Assembly: GCA_023458315.1 (NCBI GenBank)
Contig: JAEXAH010000143.1
Span: 1-7,033 of the forward strand
DNA from: Pseudomonadota bacterium
GTDB lineage: Bacteria; Pseudomonadota; Alphaproteobacteria; Rhodospirillales; Magnetospirillaceae
Reading direction: 5' to 3'
DNA length: 7,033 nt
Shown: piece by piece, positions 1 to 5,412 of the stretch
How the letters are laid out: every line of letters begins with the position of its first letter
How positions within the stretch are numbered: the stretch's first letter is position 1
Notes under the pieces: model-generated
Seen by the model: only the letters and a program-made list of their open reading frames with translations
What the model was told of the DNA's origin: nothing
The model's database searches: none
Program-made: the position numbers and the translations under genes

Positions 1-85
1 GACACAGAGGCACAGAGATACCCGCCAGAATTGAGGTAATTCGTTCACCACGGCTCCAATCTCTCTGTGCCTCTGTGTCTCTGTG
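1..85. repeat. Inverted repeat of CTCTGTG units, probably a dispersed element cut by the window edge
   Basis: Bases 1-18 (GACACAGAGGCACAGAGA) are the exact reverse complement of bases 62-79, with a 43-base spacer. The right arm is itself a tandem of an 8-base unit: TCTCTGTG (62-69), CCTCTGTG (70-77) and TCTCTGTG (78-85). The left arm shows two units on the opposite strand and probably continues beyond base 1. Arrays of this CTCTGTG type are, from memory, scattered through many environmental bacterial genomes in intergenic positions; that is recollection, not a search. No open frame lies in the spacer. It could be a palindromic REP-like or MITE-like element, or a long stem-loop in an RNA. Confidence 0.7.
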
Positions 86-138
86 GTTTAATCCCTTGTT
101 AGGTTAGCGCCTATGAGGGTGCGCCTCTGACCAGGCTC

Positions 139-185
139 ATACCGACCTCTGATTGACTCGTCGGTCGGTATTTTGCCGCCGACGA
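139..185 (+). other. Two overlapping, mutually exclusive hairpins before an A-run
   Basis: ATACCGACC (139-147) pairs perfectly with GGTCGGTAT (163-171), a 9-bp stem with a 15-base loop, followed on the plus strand by three more T. A second hairpin pairs TCGTCGG (158-164) with CCGACGA (179-185), extended by CGG/CCG with one bulged base, and is followed by eight A (188-195). The stems share bases 163-171, so only one can form at a time. The first could be a weak plus-strand terminator for a gene left of the window. On the minus strand the T-run comes before the second hairpin, so it is not a standard terminator for DUF1178. The function is inferred; the pairing is seen directly. Confidence 0.35.
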
Positions 186-256
186 TCAAAAAAAAGGTGC
201 ATCGCGGATTTGCGGGGAAAACGGCAAGCCCTCGCCCCCCCAAATACCCCAGCGCT

Positions 257-667
257 TCAATTCTCCCGCAGCCAGGGAATGCGGGCGACGGCGATGCCTT
301 CGTCTTCCAGTTCCGCCGTCTGCTCGGGCGACGCCTCGCCGTAAATGGCGCGTTCCTCCACATCGCCATAATGGATCTTGCGGGCTTCGTCGGCGAAGCG
401 GTCGCCGACGTAATCGCAATTGCGTTCCACCTGCTGGCGCAGTTCCACCAGCATGCGGCGCATTTCCAGGGCGGCGCCCTGGGCATCCAGACCTTGGCCG
501 GTGGCCTTGTTCAGACGCGGCGCCATGATCGCCTTGCCCACCTTGGTGTCGCCGCAGATGGGGCAGGCGATCTCGCCCGCCGCCGCCTGGGCGTCATAGG
601 CGACGTTGTCCTTGAACCAGCCCTCGAAATGGTGATCGTGGGCGCAGCGCAGCTCGAACAGAATCAT
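257..667 (-). CDS. DUF1178 family zinc-ribbon protein
   Basis: A 136-residue protein matching the DUF1178 family in length and layout. It opens with MILFELRCAHDHHFEGWF, carrying Cys8 and a His cluster at 10-13, then a CPIC knuckle (Cys35, Cys38). Together these resemble a small zinc-binding ribbon. A charged helical region follows (about 65-100), then the acidic C-terminal part ending IPWLREN, typical of the family. The biochemical function is unknown. Relatives commonly lie downstream of a nitrilase-family gene in Alphaproteobacteria; here both are on the minus strand, but a methyltransferase on the other strand separates them, so DUF1178 must have its own promoter, probably within 668-732. 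The start ATG (665-667) has purine-rich minus-strand sequence (AGGAAGGG) upstream. It is probably cytoplasmic, with no signal peptide or membrane segment seen. Confidence 0.9.
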   Translation of the reverse strand: MILFELRCAHDHHFEGWFKDNVAYDAQAAAGEIACPICGDTKVGKAIMAPRLNKATGQGLDAQGAALEMRRMLVELRQQVERNCDYVGDRFADEARKIHYGDVEERAIYGEASPEQTAELEDEGIAVARIPWLREN

Positions 668-732
668 TCTTCCAACCCTTCCTGCCCTCCCTTTATAGGA
701 AAGGGGCCTCGGAACTCAACAGGACGAAGATC
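668..732. promoter_or_regulatory. Divergent intergenic region of DUF1178 and a methyltransferase gene
   Basis: This 65-base gap must hold the promoters of both divergent genes unless one lies inside a coding region. A TATAAA-like -10 candidate reads on the minus strand at about 694-699. No good -35 is visible in either direction. On the plus strand, AGGA at 721-724 sits 8 bases before the ATG at 733 and is a good Shine-Dalgarno site. That spacing favours ATG 733 over the in-frame ATG at 739. Confidence 0.35.
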
Positions 733-1248
733 ATGCCCATGGACCAAGCCTCGCCCTGGGTCGCCCGTTTCGCGCCGCTGGTGCGGCCGGGCGGCAGCGT
801 ACTGGACGTGGCGTGCGGCGGCGGGCGGCATTGCCGCACCTTCCTGGCGCGCGGCCACAGCGTCACCGGCATCGACCGCGACCTGGGCGGCACCCGGGCC
901 GAGGGCGCCGAACTGATCGCCGCCGATCTGGAGAATGGCGGGCCGTGGCCGCTGCCGGGGCGGCATTTCGACGCGGTGGTGGTGACGAATTATCTGTGGC
1001 GGCCGCTGTTCCCCGCCCTGCGCGCAGCCCTGGCCGAAGGCGGCGTGCTGATCTGCGAAACCTTCGCCGACGGCAACGCCGCCTATGGCCGCCCCAGCCG
1101 CCCCGACTTCCTATTGAAGCGTGGCGAATTGCTGGAACTGGCGGCGGGCCTGACCGTCGTCGCCTATGAGGACGGCATCGTGGACGACCGGGCCGTCATC
1201 CAGCGCCTTTGCGCCGTCAACGGCCCGGGTCCCATAAAGCTCCCCTAA
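733..1248 (+). CDS. Small class I SAM-dependent methyltransferase
   Basis: A 171-residue Rossmann-fold methyltransferase. Motif I is VLDVACGGG at residues 23-31; the acidic residue that usually holds the SAM ribose is Asp48 in TGIDRD. DAVVVTNYLWRPL (80-92) fits motif IV, and GGVLICETF (103-111) fits the later strand. The tail RPSRPDFLLKRGELLEL (about 120-136) recalls TehB-like or otherwise uncharacterised methyltransferases, so the substrate cannot be named. It is short but looks complete. The start is fixed by AGGA eight bases upstream. The stop TAA (1246-1248) overlaps the stop of the convergent nitrilase gene, leaving no room for a terminator between them. Its codon use resembles its neighbours, so it is not an obvious recent arrival, although it interrupts the minus-strand cluster. 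Confidence 0.85.
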   Translation: MPMDQASPWVARFAPLVRPGGSVLDVACGGGRHCRTFLARGHSVTGIDRDLGGTRAEGAELIAADLENGGPWPLPGRHFDAVVVTNYLWRPLFPALRAALAEGGVLICETFADGNAAYGRPSRPDFLLKRGELLELAAGLTVVAYEDGIVDDRAVIQRLCAVNGPGPIKLP

Positions 1249-2078
1249 TCGCGCGGCGGCATGGCGAACGGGCGGTCGTGCTCCAGGCAGGGGATTTTCT
1301 TGCGCGCGTCCTCGACCTTGCGCGGGTCGATGTCGGCAATGATCCAGCCCGGCTGCTCCAGCGCGTCGGCCAGGATTTCGCCCCACGGCGACACGATCAG
1401 CGCATGGCCATAGGTTTCGCGGTTGTTGACGTGGGTGCCGCATTGGGCGGGGGCGAAGACGTAGCAGCCGGTTTCGATGGCCCGCGCCCGCAACAGAACG
1501 TGCCAGTGCGCCTTGCCGGTGACGCGGGTGAAGGCGGCGGGCACCGTCAGGAAATCGGCCCCGGCCTTGGCCAGCGCCCGGAACAGATGCGGGAAGCGCA
1601 GATCGTAACACACCGACAGGCCCAGCTTGCCCCACGGCAGGCGGGCGGTGACGGCGCGGTCGCCGGGCTGGAAGGTCTGGCTTTCGCGGTAGACTTCGCC
1701 CAGGCCCAGATCCACGTCGAACATGTGGATCTTGTCGTATTTGGCGATGGCGACGCCGTCCGGCCGCAGCACATAGGTGCGGTTGGCGACCATGCCGCCC
1801 TCCAGCAGCACATGCAGGGTGCCGGTATGAATGTAGCAGTTCAGTTCCTTCGCCAGTTCGCGGAACGCCTTCAGCGCCAGATGGTCGTCCTCGGGCATGG
1901 CCTTGAGCACGATGTTGGAGCGTCCCCACTCCATCATCGCCACGTTCTCGGGCATCAGGATCAGTTCGGCACCGGCGGATCGGGCCTCGACCGCCAGGCG
2001 CATGGCGGTGTCGATGTTGTGTTGCAGGTCGTTGGTGGCGTTGACCTGCAAGCACGCCGCCTTGAACACCGGGTTCAC
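1245..2078 (-). CDS. Carbon-nitrogen hydrolase of the Nit1/Nit2 (nitrilase superfamily) type
   Basis: A 277-residue amidase with the nitrilase-superfamily triad: Glu44 (LMPEN), Lys116 (KYDKIHMFDVD) and Cys157 (SVCYDLRFP). Length and motifs fit the Nit1/Nit2 branch, which hydrolyses omega-amides such as deaminated glutathione or alpha-ketoglutaramate. Sequence inspection alone does not decide between them. The chosen start is GTG (2076-2078), which overlaps the glutaredoxin stop as GTGA. A GGGGA motif (2086-2090, minus strand) lies 7 bases upstream, and the protein begins NPVFKAACLQVNA as family members do. The frame stays open upstream to 2306, but that part is only the grxC gene read out of frame. 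Overlap with grxC implies one transcript and translational coupling. The partner glutaredoxin makes the deaminated-glutathione role attractive, but this is inference. Stop TAG (1245-1247) overlaps the convergent methyltransferase stop. Confidence 0.92.
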   Translation of the reverse strand: MNPVFKAACLQVNATNDLQHNIDTAMRLAVEARSAGAELILMPENVAMMEWGRSNIVLKAMPEDDHLALKAFRELAKELNCYIHTGTLHVLLEGGMVANRTYVLRPDGVAIAKYDKIHMFDVDLGLGEVYRESQTFQPGDRAVTARLPWGKLGLSVCYDLRFPHLFRALAKAGADFLTVPAAFTRVTGKAHWHVLLRARAIETGCYVFAPAQCGTHVNNRETYGHALIVSPWGEILADALEQPGWIIADIDPRKVEDARKKIPCLEHDRPFAMPPRD

Positions 2079-2338
2079 GCGCCGATCCCCAGCTTGCCGT
2101 CCAGGCCGCCCTTGGCATCCAGGGCGTACAGGTCGTCGCAGCCGCCGATATGTTCGCCGTCGATGAAGATCTGCGGCACGGTGCGGCGGCCACCGGCCCG
2201 CGCGGTCATGGACTCGCGCAGCTCGGCGTCGGTCGAGACGTCGATTTCCCGATAGGACACGCCCTTCTTGTCGAACAGCCGCTTGGCACGGACGCAATAG
2301 GGGCAAACCTGGGTGGTGAAGATCTCGATATCGGCCAT
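2075..2338 (-). CDS. grxC: Glutaredoxin 3 (dithiol glutaredoxin)
   Basis: An 87-residue thioredoxin-fold protein of normal GrxC length. The dithiol active site is CPYC (Cys12-Cys15). The glutathione-binding cis-proline loop TVP is at 53-55, and the GG-x-DD motif (GGCDDL, 65-70) fits the family. It reduces protein disulfides and glutathione-mixed disulfides in the cytoplasm using glutathione. An extra cysteine, Cys67, is common in this family. ATG (2336-2338) has a clear minus-strand AGGAG (2345-2349) at 6 bases, which fixes the start. Its stop overlaps the GTG of the nitrilase gene. Relatives often follow comF directly; here about 680 bases containing a foreign-looking gene separate them, so it probably uses its own promoter. 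Confidence 0.95.
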   Translation of the reverse strand: MADIEIFTTQVCPYCVRAKRLFDKKGVSYREIDVSTDAELRESMTARAGGRRTVPQIFIDGEHIGGCDDLYALDAKGGLDGKLGIGA

Positions 2339-2344
2339 CGAACG

Positions 2345-2370
2345 CTCCTGTTGAACCTGGGCTTAATATA
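2345..2370 (-). promoter_or_regulatory. Candidate grxC -10 element and ribosome binding site
   Basis: On the minus strand a TATATT hexamer (2365-2370) lies 26 bases before the grxC ATG, and AGGAG (2345-2349) is its Shine-Dalgarno site. No convincing -35 is seen at 16-18 bases from the hexamer. The Shine-Dalgarno call is solid; the -10 is tentative. Confidence 0.4.
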
Positions 2371-2409
2371 ACCAGCCACCTGAGATTCGCCAGATGCCTC
2401 CTGCCCCCA

Positions 2410-2438
2410 TTGCACGGTCCATCTTGATCGCGTATTTT
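2410..2438 (+). promoter_or_regulatory. Possible sigma-70-like promoter of the AT-rich gene
   Basis: TTGCAC (2410-2415) and TATTTT (2433-2438) are spaced by exactly 17 bases. They match three and four of six consensus positions respectively. Transcription would start near 2445, about 30 bases before the preferred ATG at 2477. The match is modest and could be chance. Confidence 0.3.
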
Positions 2439-2476
2439 CCATGCAAGGTTGATGCTTTAATGTGAATGAGAAATCA

Positions 2477-3013
2477 ATGATTGAAACAAAAGACATGGTA
2501 TTGACAGCTGTCGGCTTCATATTGGGCTTGGCAAGCACATATGGCTATTGGTCTCATATGTTATCATTGAAACCGAACGTATCAATCTCCCCACATATTG
2601 CCGTTGGAAATAGCAGAATAGATGGCGGGAAAGTTTTTAGAATAAAAATCGTAAACAACGGCTCCAGACATGCAATAAACTTAAACCTAAGACTTGCCAC
2701 AAAAAAGAGAACTACTTCAAATGGGCAGGCCAGGTCTGTGACACTAGATTCAATAAACATAAATGGGATGGAGAATTTTTTCCTGGGGCCAGCAGGAAAT
2801 ATTGGCAATATATTTGGCGATTCACCGGTTAAATATTTTTCATTCAAACGCCCAGACCTGGAATACACTCTAGACGATGATACATTTTTAATTGCATCAC
2901 TTATATGCACTGATGCAATTAGCGGAACAACCATCGTAAAAGTCGTGCCGTACGGAAAAGATGAACTTAAGAGCGGAGACTTTTCCTCGGACCTTTCTTT
3001 TAATATAATTTAG
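2477..3013 (+). CDS. AT-rich unknown protein with N-terminal membrane anchor
   Basis: I do not recognise a named family. From ATG 2477 the product is 178 residues: a short polar start, one hydrophobic segment (about residues 7-25, MVLTAVGFILGLASTYGYW), then a soluble domain rich in beta-type sequence. FRIKIVNNGSRHAINLNLRL (54-73) and SLICTDAISGTTIVKVVPYGKDELKSGDF (141-169) recall small membrane-anchored bacterial proteins with an immunoglobulin-like sandwich, somewhat like the cytoplasmic domain of Kir channels; this is recollection. An in-frame GTG at 2462 would add five residues, but ATG 2477 has GAG at 6 bases. Base use is foreign: sampled 60-base lines count 33-42% GC, against 67% for a sampled line of map, with many ATA, AGA, AAA and TTA codons. 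It sits between grxC and comF and ends 3 bases from the comF stop. Recent acquisition is likely. No mobility gene or flanking repeat was found. Confidence 0.8.
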   Translation: MIETKDMVLTAVGFILGLASTYGYWSHMLSLKPNVSISPHIAVGNSRIDGGKVFRIKIVNNGSRHAINLNLRLATKKRTTSNGQARSVTLDSININGMENFFLGPAGNIGNIFGDSPVKYFSFKRPDLEYTLDDDTFLIASLICTDAISGTTIVKVVPYGKDELKSGDFSSDLSFNII

Positions 3014-3016
3014 AAC

Positions 3017-3754
3017 TCACTCGCCGAACACCACCCGCCCCAGCGTCAACACATCCACGCGCGCCGCGCCGGTCTTCAGCAGCACGCGGGCGCATTCGCC
3101 CAGGGTGGCGCCGGTGGTCAGCACGTCGTCGATCAGCACCACCCGCTTGCCCGCCACCAGCACCTTTCGCCGCTCGGGCACGGCGAAGGCGCCCGCCACG
3201 TTGCGGCGGCGCTGCTCGCGGTCCATGTGGCCCTGGCTGAGTGTCCGGCGCAGACGGACCAGGGCATCGGGCGCCACCGCCACCCCGCATTGCCGCCCCA
3301 AAGCCAGGGCCAGCAGCGCCGCCTGATTGTAACGCCGCGCCAGCAGCCGCCAGCGGTGCAGCGGCACCGGCACCAGGATTTCGGCGTCGGCCAGCATTTC
3401 CGCCCCGGCGCGGGCCATCCAGCGGGCGAAGGCTGGGGCGCCCTCCAGCCGGTCGGCATGTTTGAAGCGCAGGATCAGCGGTTTCGAGGAATCGTCATAA
3501 CGCAGCACCGCCCGCGCCCGATTCCAGGACGGCGGCTTGGCCAGACAGGGGCCGCACAGCATGTCGCCCGCGCCGCCGGGATCGACGTCGAAGGGATGGC
3601 CGCAGGCATGGCACAGCGGCGCCGACAGGAAACCCATGCCGCCCCAGCATTGCGGGCACAGGCTGCCCGGTTCCGCCACCACCACGCCGCAGGACAGGCA
3701 CAGCGGCGGCAACACCGCATCCAGCACCCGCCGCATCAGCACGCCGCCTTGCAT
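3017..3754 (-). CDS. comF: ComF family protein (phosphoribosyltransferase fold, double zinc finger)
   Basis: A 245-residue ComF homologue. The N-terminal half has four CxxC pairs (Cys19/22, 33/36, 48/51, 67/70), forming the double zinc-ribbon. The phosphoribosyltransferase part shows VPVPLHRWRLLARRYNQA (128-145), then RTLSQGHMDREQRRRNVAGAF (170-190), and the PRPP-binding loop VVLIDDVLTTGATL (205-218). In naturally competent bacteria ComF takes part in handling imported single-stranded DNA; in many others its role is unclear. The start is ATG 3752-3754 with GGGGGGAAG upstream; ATG 3734-3736 (MRRVLDAVLPP) is a plausible alternative. The frame is open further upstream to 4399, but that only shadows the divergent methyltransferase. 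It would normally precede grxC; the AT-rich gene now separates them. Confidence 0.93.
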   Translation of the reverse strand: MQGGVLMRRVLDAVLPPLCLSCGVVVAEPGSLCPQCWGGMGFLSAPLCHACGHPFDVDPGGAGDMLCGPCLAKPPSWNRARAVLRYDDSSKPLILRFKHADRLEGAPAFARWMARAGAEMLADAEILVPVPLHRWRLLARRYNQAALLALALGRQCGVAVAPDALVRLRRTLSQGHMDREQRRRNVAGAFAVPERRKVLVAGKRVVLIDDVLTTGATLGECARVLLKTGAARVDVLTLGRVVFGE

Positions 3755-3797
3755 GAAACGCTTCCCCCCGGCCCCAGGGCCATGCCATATAGCCCCC
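3755..3797. promoter_or_regulatory. Short divergent promoter region between comF and the NDUFAF5-like gene
   Basis: Only 43 bases separate the two start codons. A CATATAG core (3786-3792) is the single AT-rich patch. On the minus strand it gives TATATG about 32 bases before the comF ATG, a sensible -10 distance. On the plus strand it lies only 5-7 bases from the ATG at 3798, and no Shine-Dalgarno sequence is present (CCCCC directly precedes the ATG). No strong -35 was seen for either direction. Confidence 0.35.
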
Positions 3798-4691
3798 ATG
3801 GCCGACCCCATCAGAATCTTCGACCGATCGCTGGTGCGCAAGCGCCGGGATCGTGCCGCCGCCCATTTCGCCGCCCACGACTTCCTGGTACGCGAGGTCG
3901 CCGAACGGCTGGCCGACCGGCTGAGCGACGTCACCCGAACCTTCCCCACCGCCCTTGACCTGGGCTGCCACACCGGCGAGATGGCCGACACCATCGGCCG
4001 CCGCGGCGGCATCGAGACGCTGGTGCAATGCGACCTGTCGCCCGCCATGGCGGGCCGCGCCGCCGCCAACGGCCGCCCGACCGTGGCGGCGGACGAGGAA
4101 TGGCTGCCCTTCGCCGACCACAGCTTCGATCTGGTGATGTCGTGCCTGTCGCTGCATTGGGTCAACGACCTGCCCGGCACCCTGGTGCAGATCCGCCGGG
4201 TGCTGAAGCCCGACGGCCTGTTCCTGTGCGCCATGCTGGGCGGCGAGACGCTGAAGGAATTACGCCAGGCGCTGGCCGAGGCGGAAATGGCCGAGGAAGG
4301 GGGACTGAGCCCGCGCGTCTCGCCCTTCGCCGACGTGCGCGATTTGGGCGGGCTGTTGCAGCGCGCCGGATTCGCCCTGCCGGTGGTGGATGCCGACAAT
4401 GTGGACGTGGCCTATGGCGACCCCATGCGCCTGCTGGCCGATCTGCGCGGCATGGGTGAAACCAACGCGGTGGCCGAACAGCGCAAGGGCCTGACCCGTC
4501 GCGCCACCCTGCTGCATGCCGTGGCCCGCTATCAGGACCTGTTCGCCGATGGTGACGGCCGGATACCGGTGACGTTCCAGGTGCTGACCATGACCGCCTG
4601 GACGCCGCATCCCAGCCAGCAGCAGCCGCTGCCGCCCGGCGCCGGACAAATGTCGCTGGCCCAGCATCTGTGCCAGCCGGAACGCGACTAG
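3798..4691 (+). CDS. NDUFAF5-like SAM-dependent protein (complex I assembly factor homologue)
   Basis: A 297-residue class I methyltransferase-fold protein. Motif I is ALDLGCHTGE (52-61), the ribose-binding acid Asp79 is in QCDLS, and post-motif I is SFDLVMSCLSLHWVNDLPG (109-127). The stretches MLGGETLKELRQALAEAE (146-163), GGLSPRVSPFADVRDLGGLLQRAGF (168-192) and DLRGMGETNAV (215-225) match mitochondrial NDUFAF5 in order and wording as I recall it. Human NDUFAF5 hydroxylates an arginine of complex I subunit NDUFS7 during assembly, so a similar role on NuoB is inferred; the group is sometimes annotated BioC-like, which fits less well. Start ATG 3798 gives the family-typical MADPIRIFDRSLVRKRRDRAA; no Shine-Dalgarno site is visible. 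The frame stays open upstream to 3537, opposite comF, and that part is rejected. Only two bases separate it from sfsA. Confidence 0.88.
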   Translation: MADPIRIFDRSLVRKRRDRAAAHFAAHDFLVREVAERLADRLSDVTRTFPTALDLGCHTGEMADTIGRRGGIETLVQCDLSPAMAGRAAANGRPTVAADEEWLPFADHSFDLVMSCLSLHWVNDLPGTLVQIRRVLKPDGLFLCAMLGGETLKELRQALAEAEMAEEGGLSPRVSPFADVRDLGGLLQRAGFALPVVDADNVDVAYGDPMRLLADLRGMGETNAVAEQRKGLTRRATLLHAVARYQDLFADGDGRIPVTFQVLTMTAWTPHPSQQQPLPPGAGQMSLAQHLCQPERD

Positions 4692-4693
4692 GC

Positions 4694-5407
4694 ATGCGCT
4701 TTCCCCATCCGCTGGTGCACGGCACGCTGATCCGCCGCTACAAGCGGTTCCTGGCCGATGTGCGGCTGGACGACGGCAGCGAGGTCACGGCCCACGTCGC
4801 CAATTCCGGCGCCATGCTGGGCACCAGCGCGCCGGGCATGGAGGTGTGGCTGTCACCCGCCAACTCCCCGACACGCAAGCTGGCCTGGAGCTGGGAATTG
4901 TGCCGGGTGGACAATGCGCTGATCGGCGTCAACACCGCCTGGCCCAACCTGATCGCCGCCGAGGCGGTGGCCGCCGGGCAGATTGCCGAACTGGCCGGGT
5001 ACGACACCATCCGGCGCGAGGTGAAGTACGGCCAGAACTCGCGCATCGACCTGTTGCTGGAAGCGCCGGGCCGCCCCACATGCTATGTGGAAGTGAAGAA
5101 CGTGCACCTGAAGCGCGGCGAGTGGGCGGAATTCCCCGACGCCGTCACCGTGCGCGGCGCCAAGCACCTGCGGGAGCTGCGCGACATGGTGGCCGGGGGT
5201 GCCCGCGCCGTCATGCTGTATCTGGTCCAGCGCGAGGATTGCACCGGCTTTCGCCCGGCGGCCGACATCGACCCCACCTATGCCGAAGGTCTGCGGGCGG
5301 CCATGGGCGACGGCGTCGAGGCGATCTGCTATACCTGCGCCATGACCTTGGAAGGCATCACCATCAAGGGCCGCCTGCCGATTCAGGCCGACAGCCCCAG
5401 GAACTGA
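4694..5407 (+). CDS. sfsA: SfsA, DNA/RNA-binding nuclease-fold protein
   Basis: A 237-residue SfsA homologue, close to the usual length of about 235. The N-terminal OB-like part begins MRFPHPLVHGTLIRRYKRFLADV, the family signature. The C-terminal part has a PD-(D/E)xK-type nuclease core: RIDLLL with Asp119, then YVEVKNVHL with Glu133 and Lys135. It ends with the conserved CYTCAMTLEGITIKGRLPI (about 212-230). E. coli SfsA was named for sugar fermentation stimulation; the fold indicates nucleic-acid binding or cleavage, with an uncertain physiological target. ATG 4694 is preferred because the family starts at this motif; a GTG at 4670 would overlap the upstream gene. There is no strong Shine-Dalgarno site, so translation may be coupled to the preceding stop two bases away. 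Confidence 0.95.
   Translation: MRFPHPLVHGTLIRRYKRFLADVRLDDGSEVTAHVANSGAMLGTSAPGMEVWLSPANSPTRKLAWSWELCRVDNALIGVNTAWPNLIAAEAVAAGQIAELAGYDTIRREVKYGQNSRIDLLLEAPGRPTCYVEVKNVHLKRGEWAEFPDAVTVRGAKHLRELRDMVAGGARAVMLYLVQREDCTGFRPAADIDPTYAEGLRAAMGDGVEAICYTCAMTLEGITIKGRLPIQADSPRN
5399..5403 (+). promoter_or_regulatory. Ribosome binding site fixing the map start
   Basis: AGGAA lies 9 bases before ATG 5413, inside the last codons of sfsA. This supports ATG 5413 as the start, although the reading frame stays open upstream across sfsA to about 4846. Confidence 0.6.
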
Positions 5408-5412
5408 GAGAC

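Noticed and set aside
1209..2255. Long plus-strand open frame (348 codons) opposite the nitrilase and glutaredoxin genes
   Set aside because: It is the antisense of two confidently identified genes, has the Gly/Ala/His/Gln-rich make-up typical of GC-rich shadow frames, and shows no recognisable motif.
2206..2538. Minus-strand frame spanning the grxC upstream region
   Set aside because: Its C-terminal part is grxC out of frame and the rest is low-complexity translation of intergenic DNA; no Shine-Dalgarno site or motif supports it.
2340..3020. Target-site duplications or terminal repeats flanking the AT-rich gene
   Set aside because: I compared the sequence around 2340-2460 with 3005-3030 and found no convincing direct or inverted repeat, so no mobile-element boundary is claimed.
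3537..3797. Upstream in-frame extension of the NDUFAF5-like gene
   Set aside because: It overlaps comF on the opposite strand and has no resemblance to the family, which starts at MADPIRIFDRSLV.
3755..4399. Upstream in-frame extension of comF
   Set aside because: It lies antisense to the NDUFAF5-like gene; ComF proteins begin near the zinc-ribbon, as they would from ATG 3754.
4846..5412. Upstream in-frame extension of map
   Set aside because: It is sfsA read in another frame; the ribosome binding site at 5399-5403 and the family length place the start at 5413.
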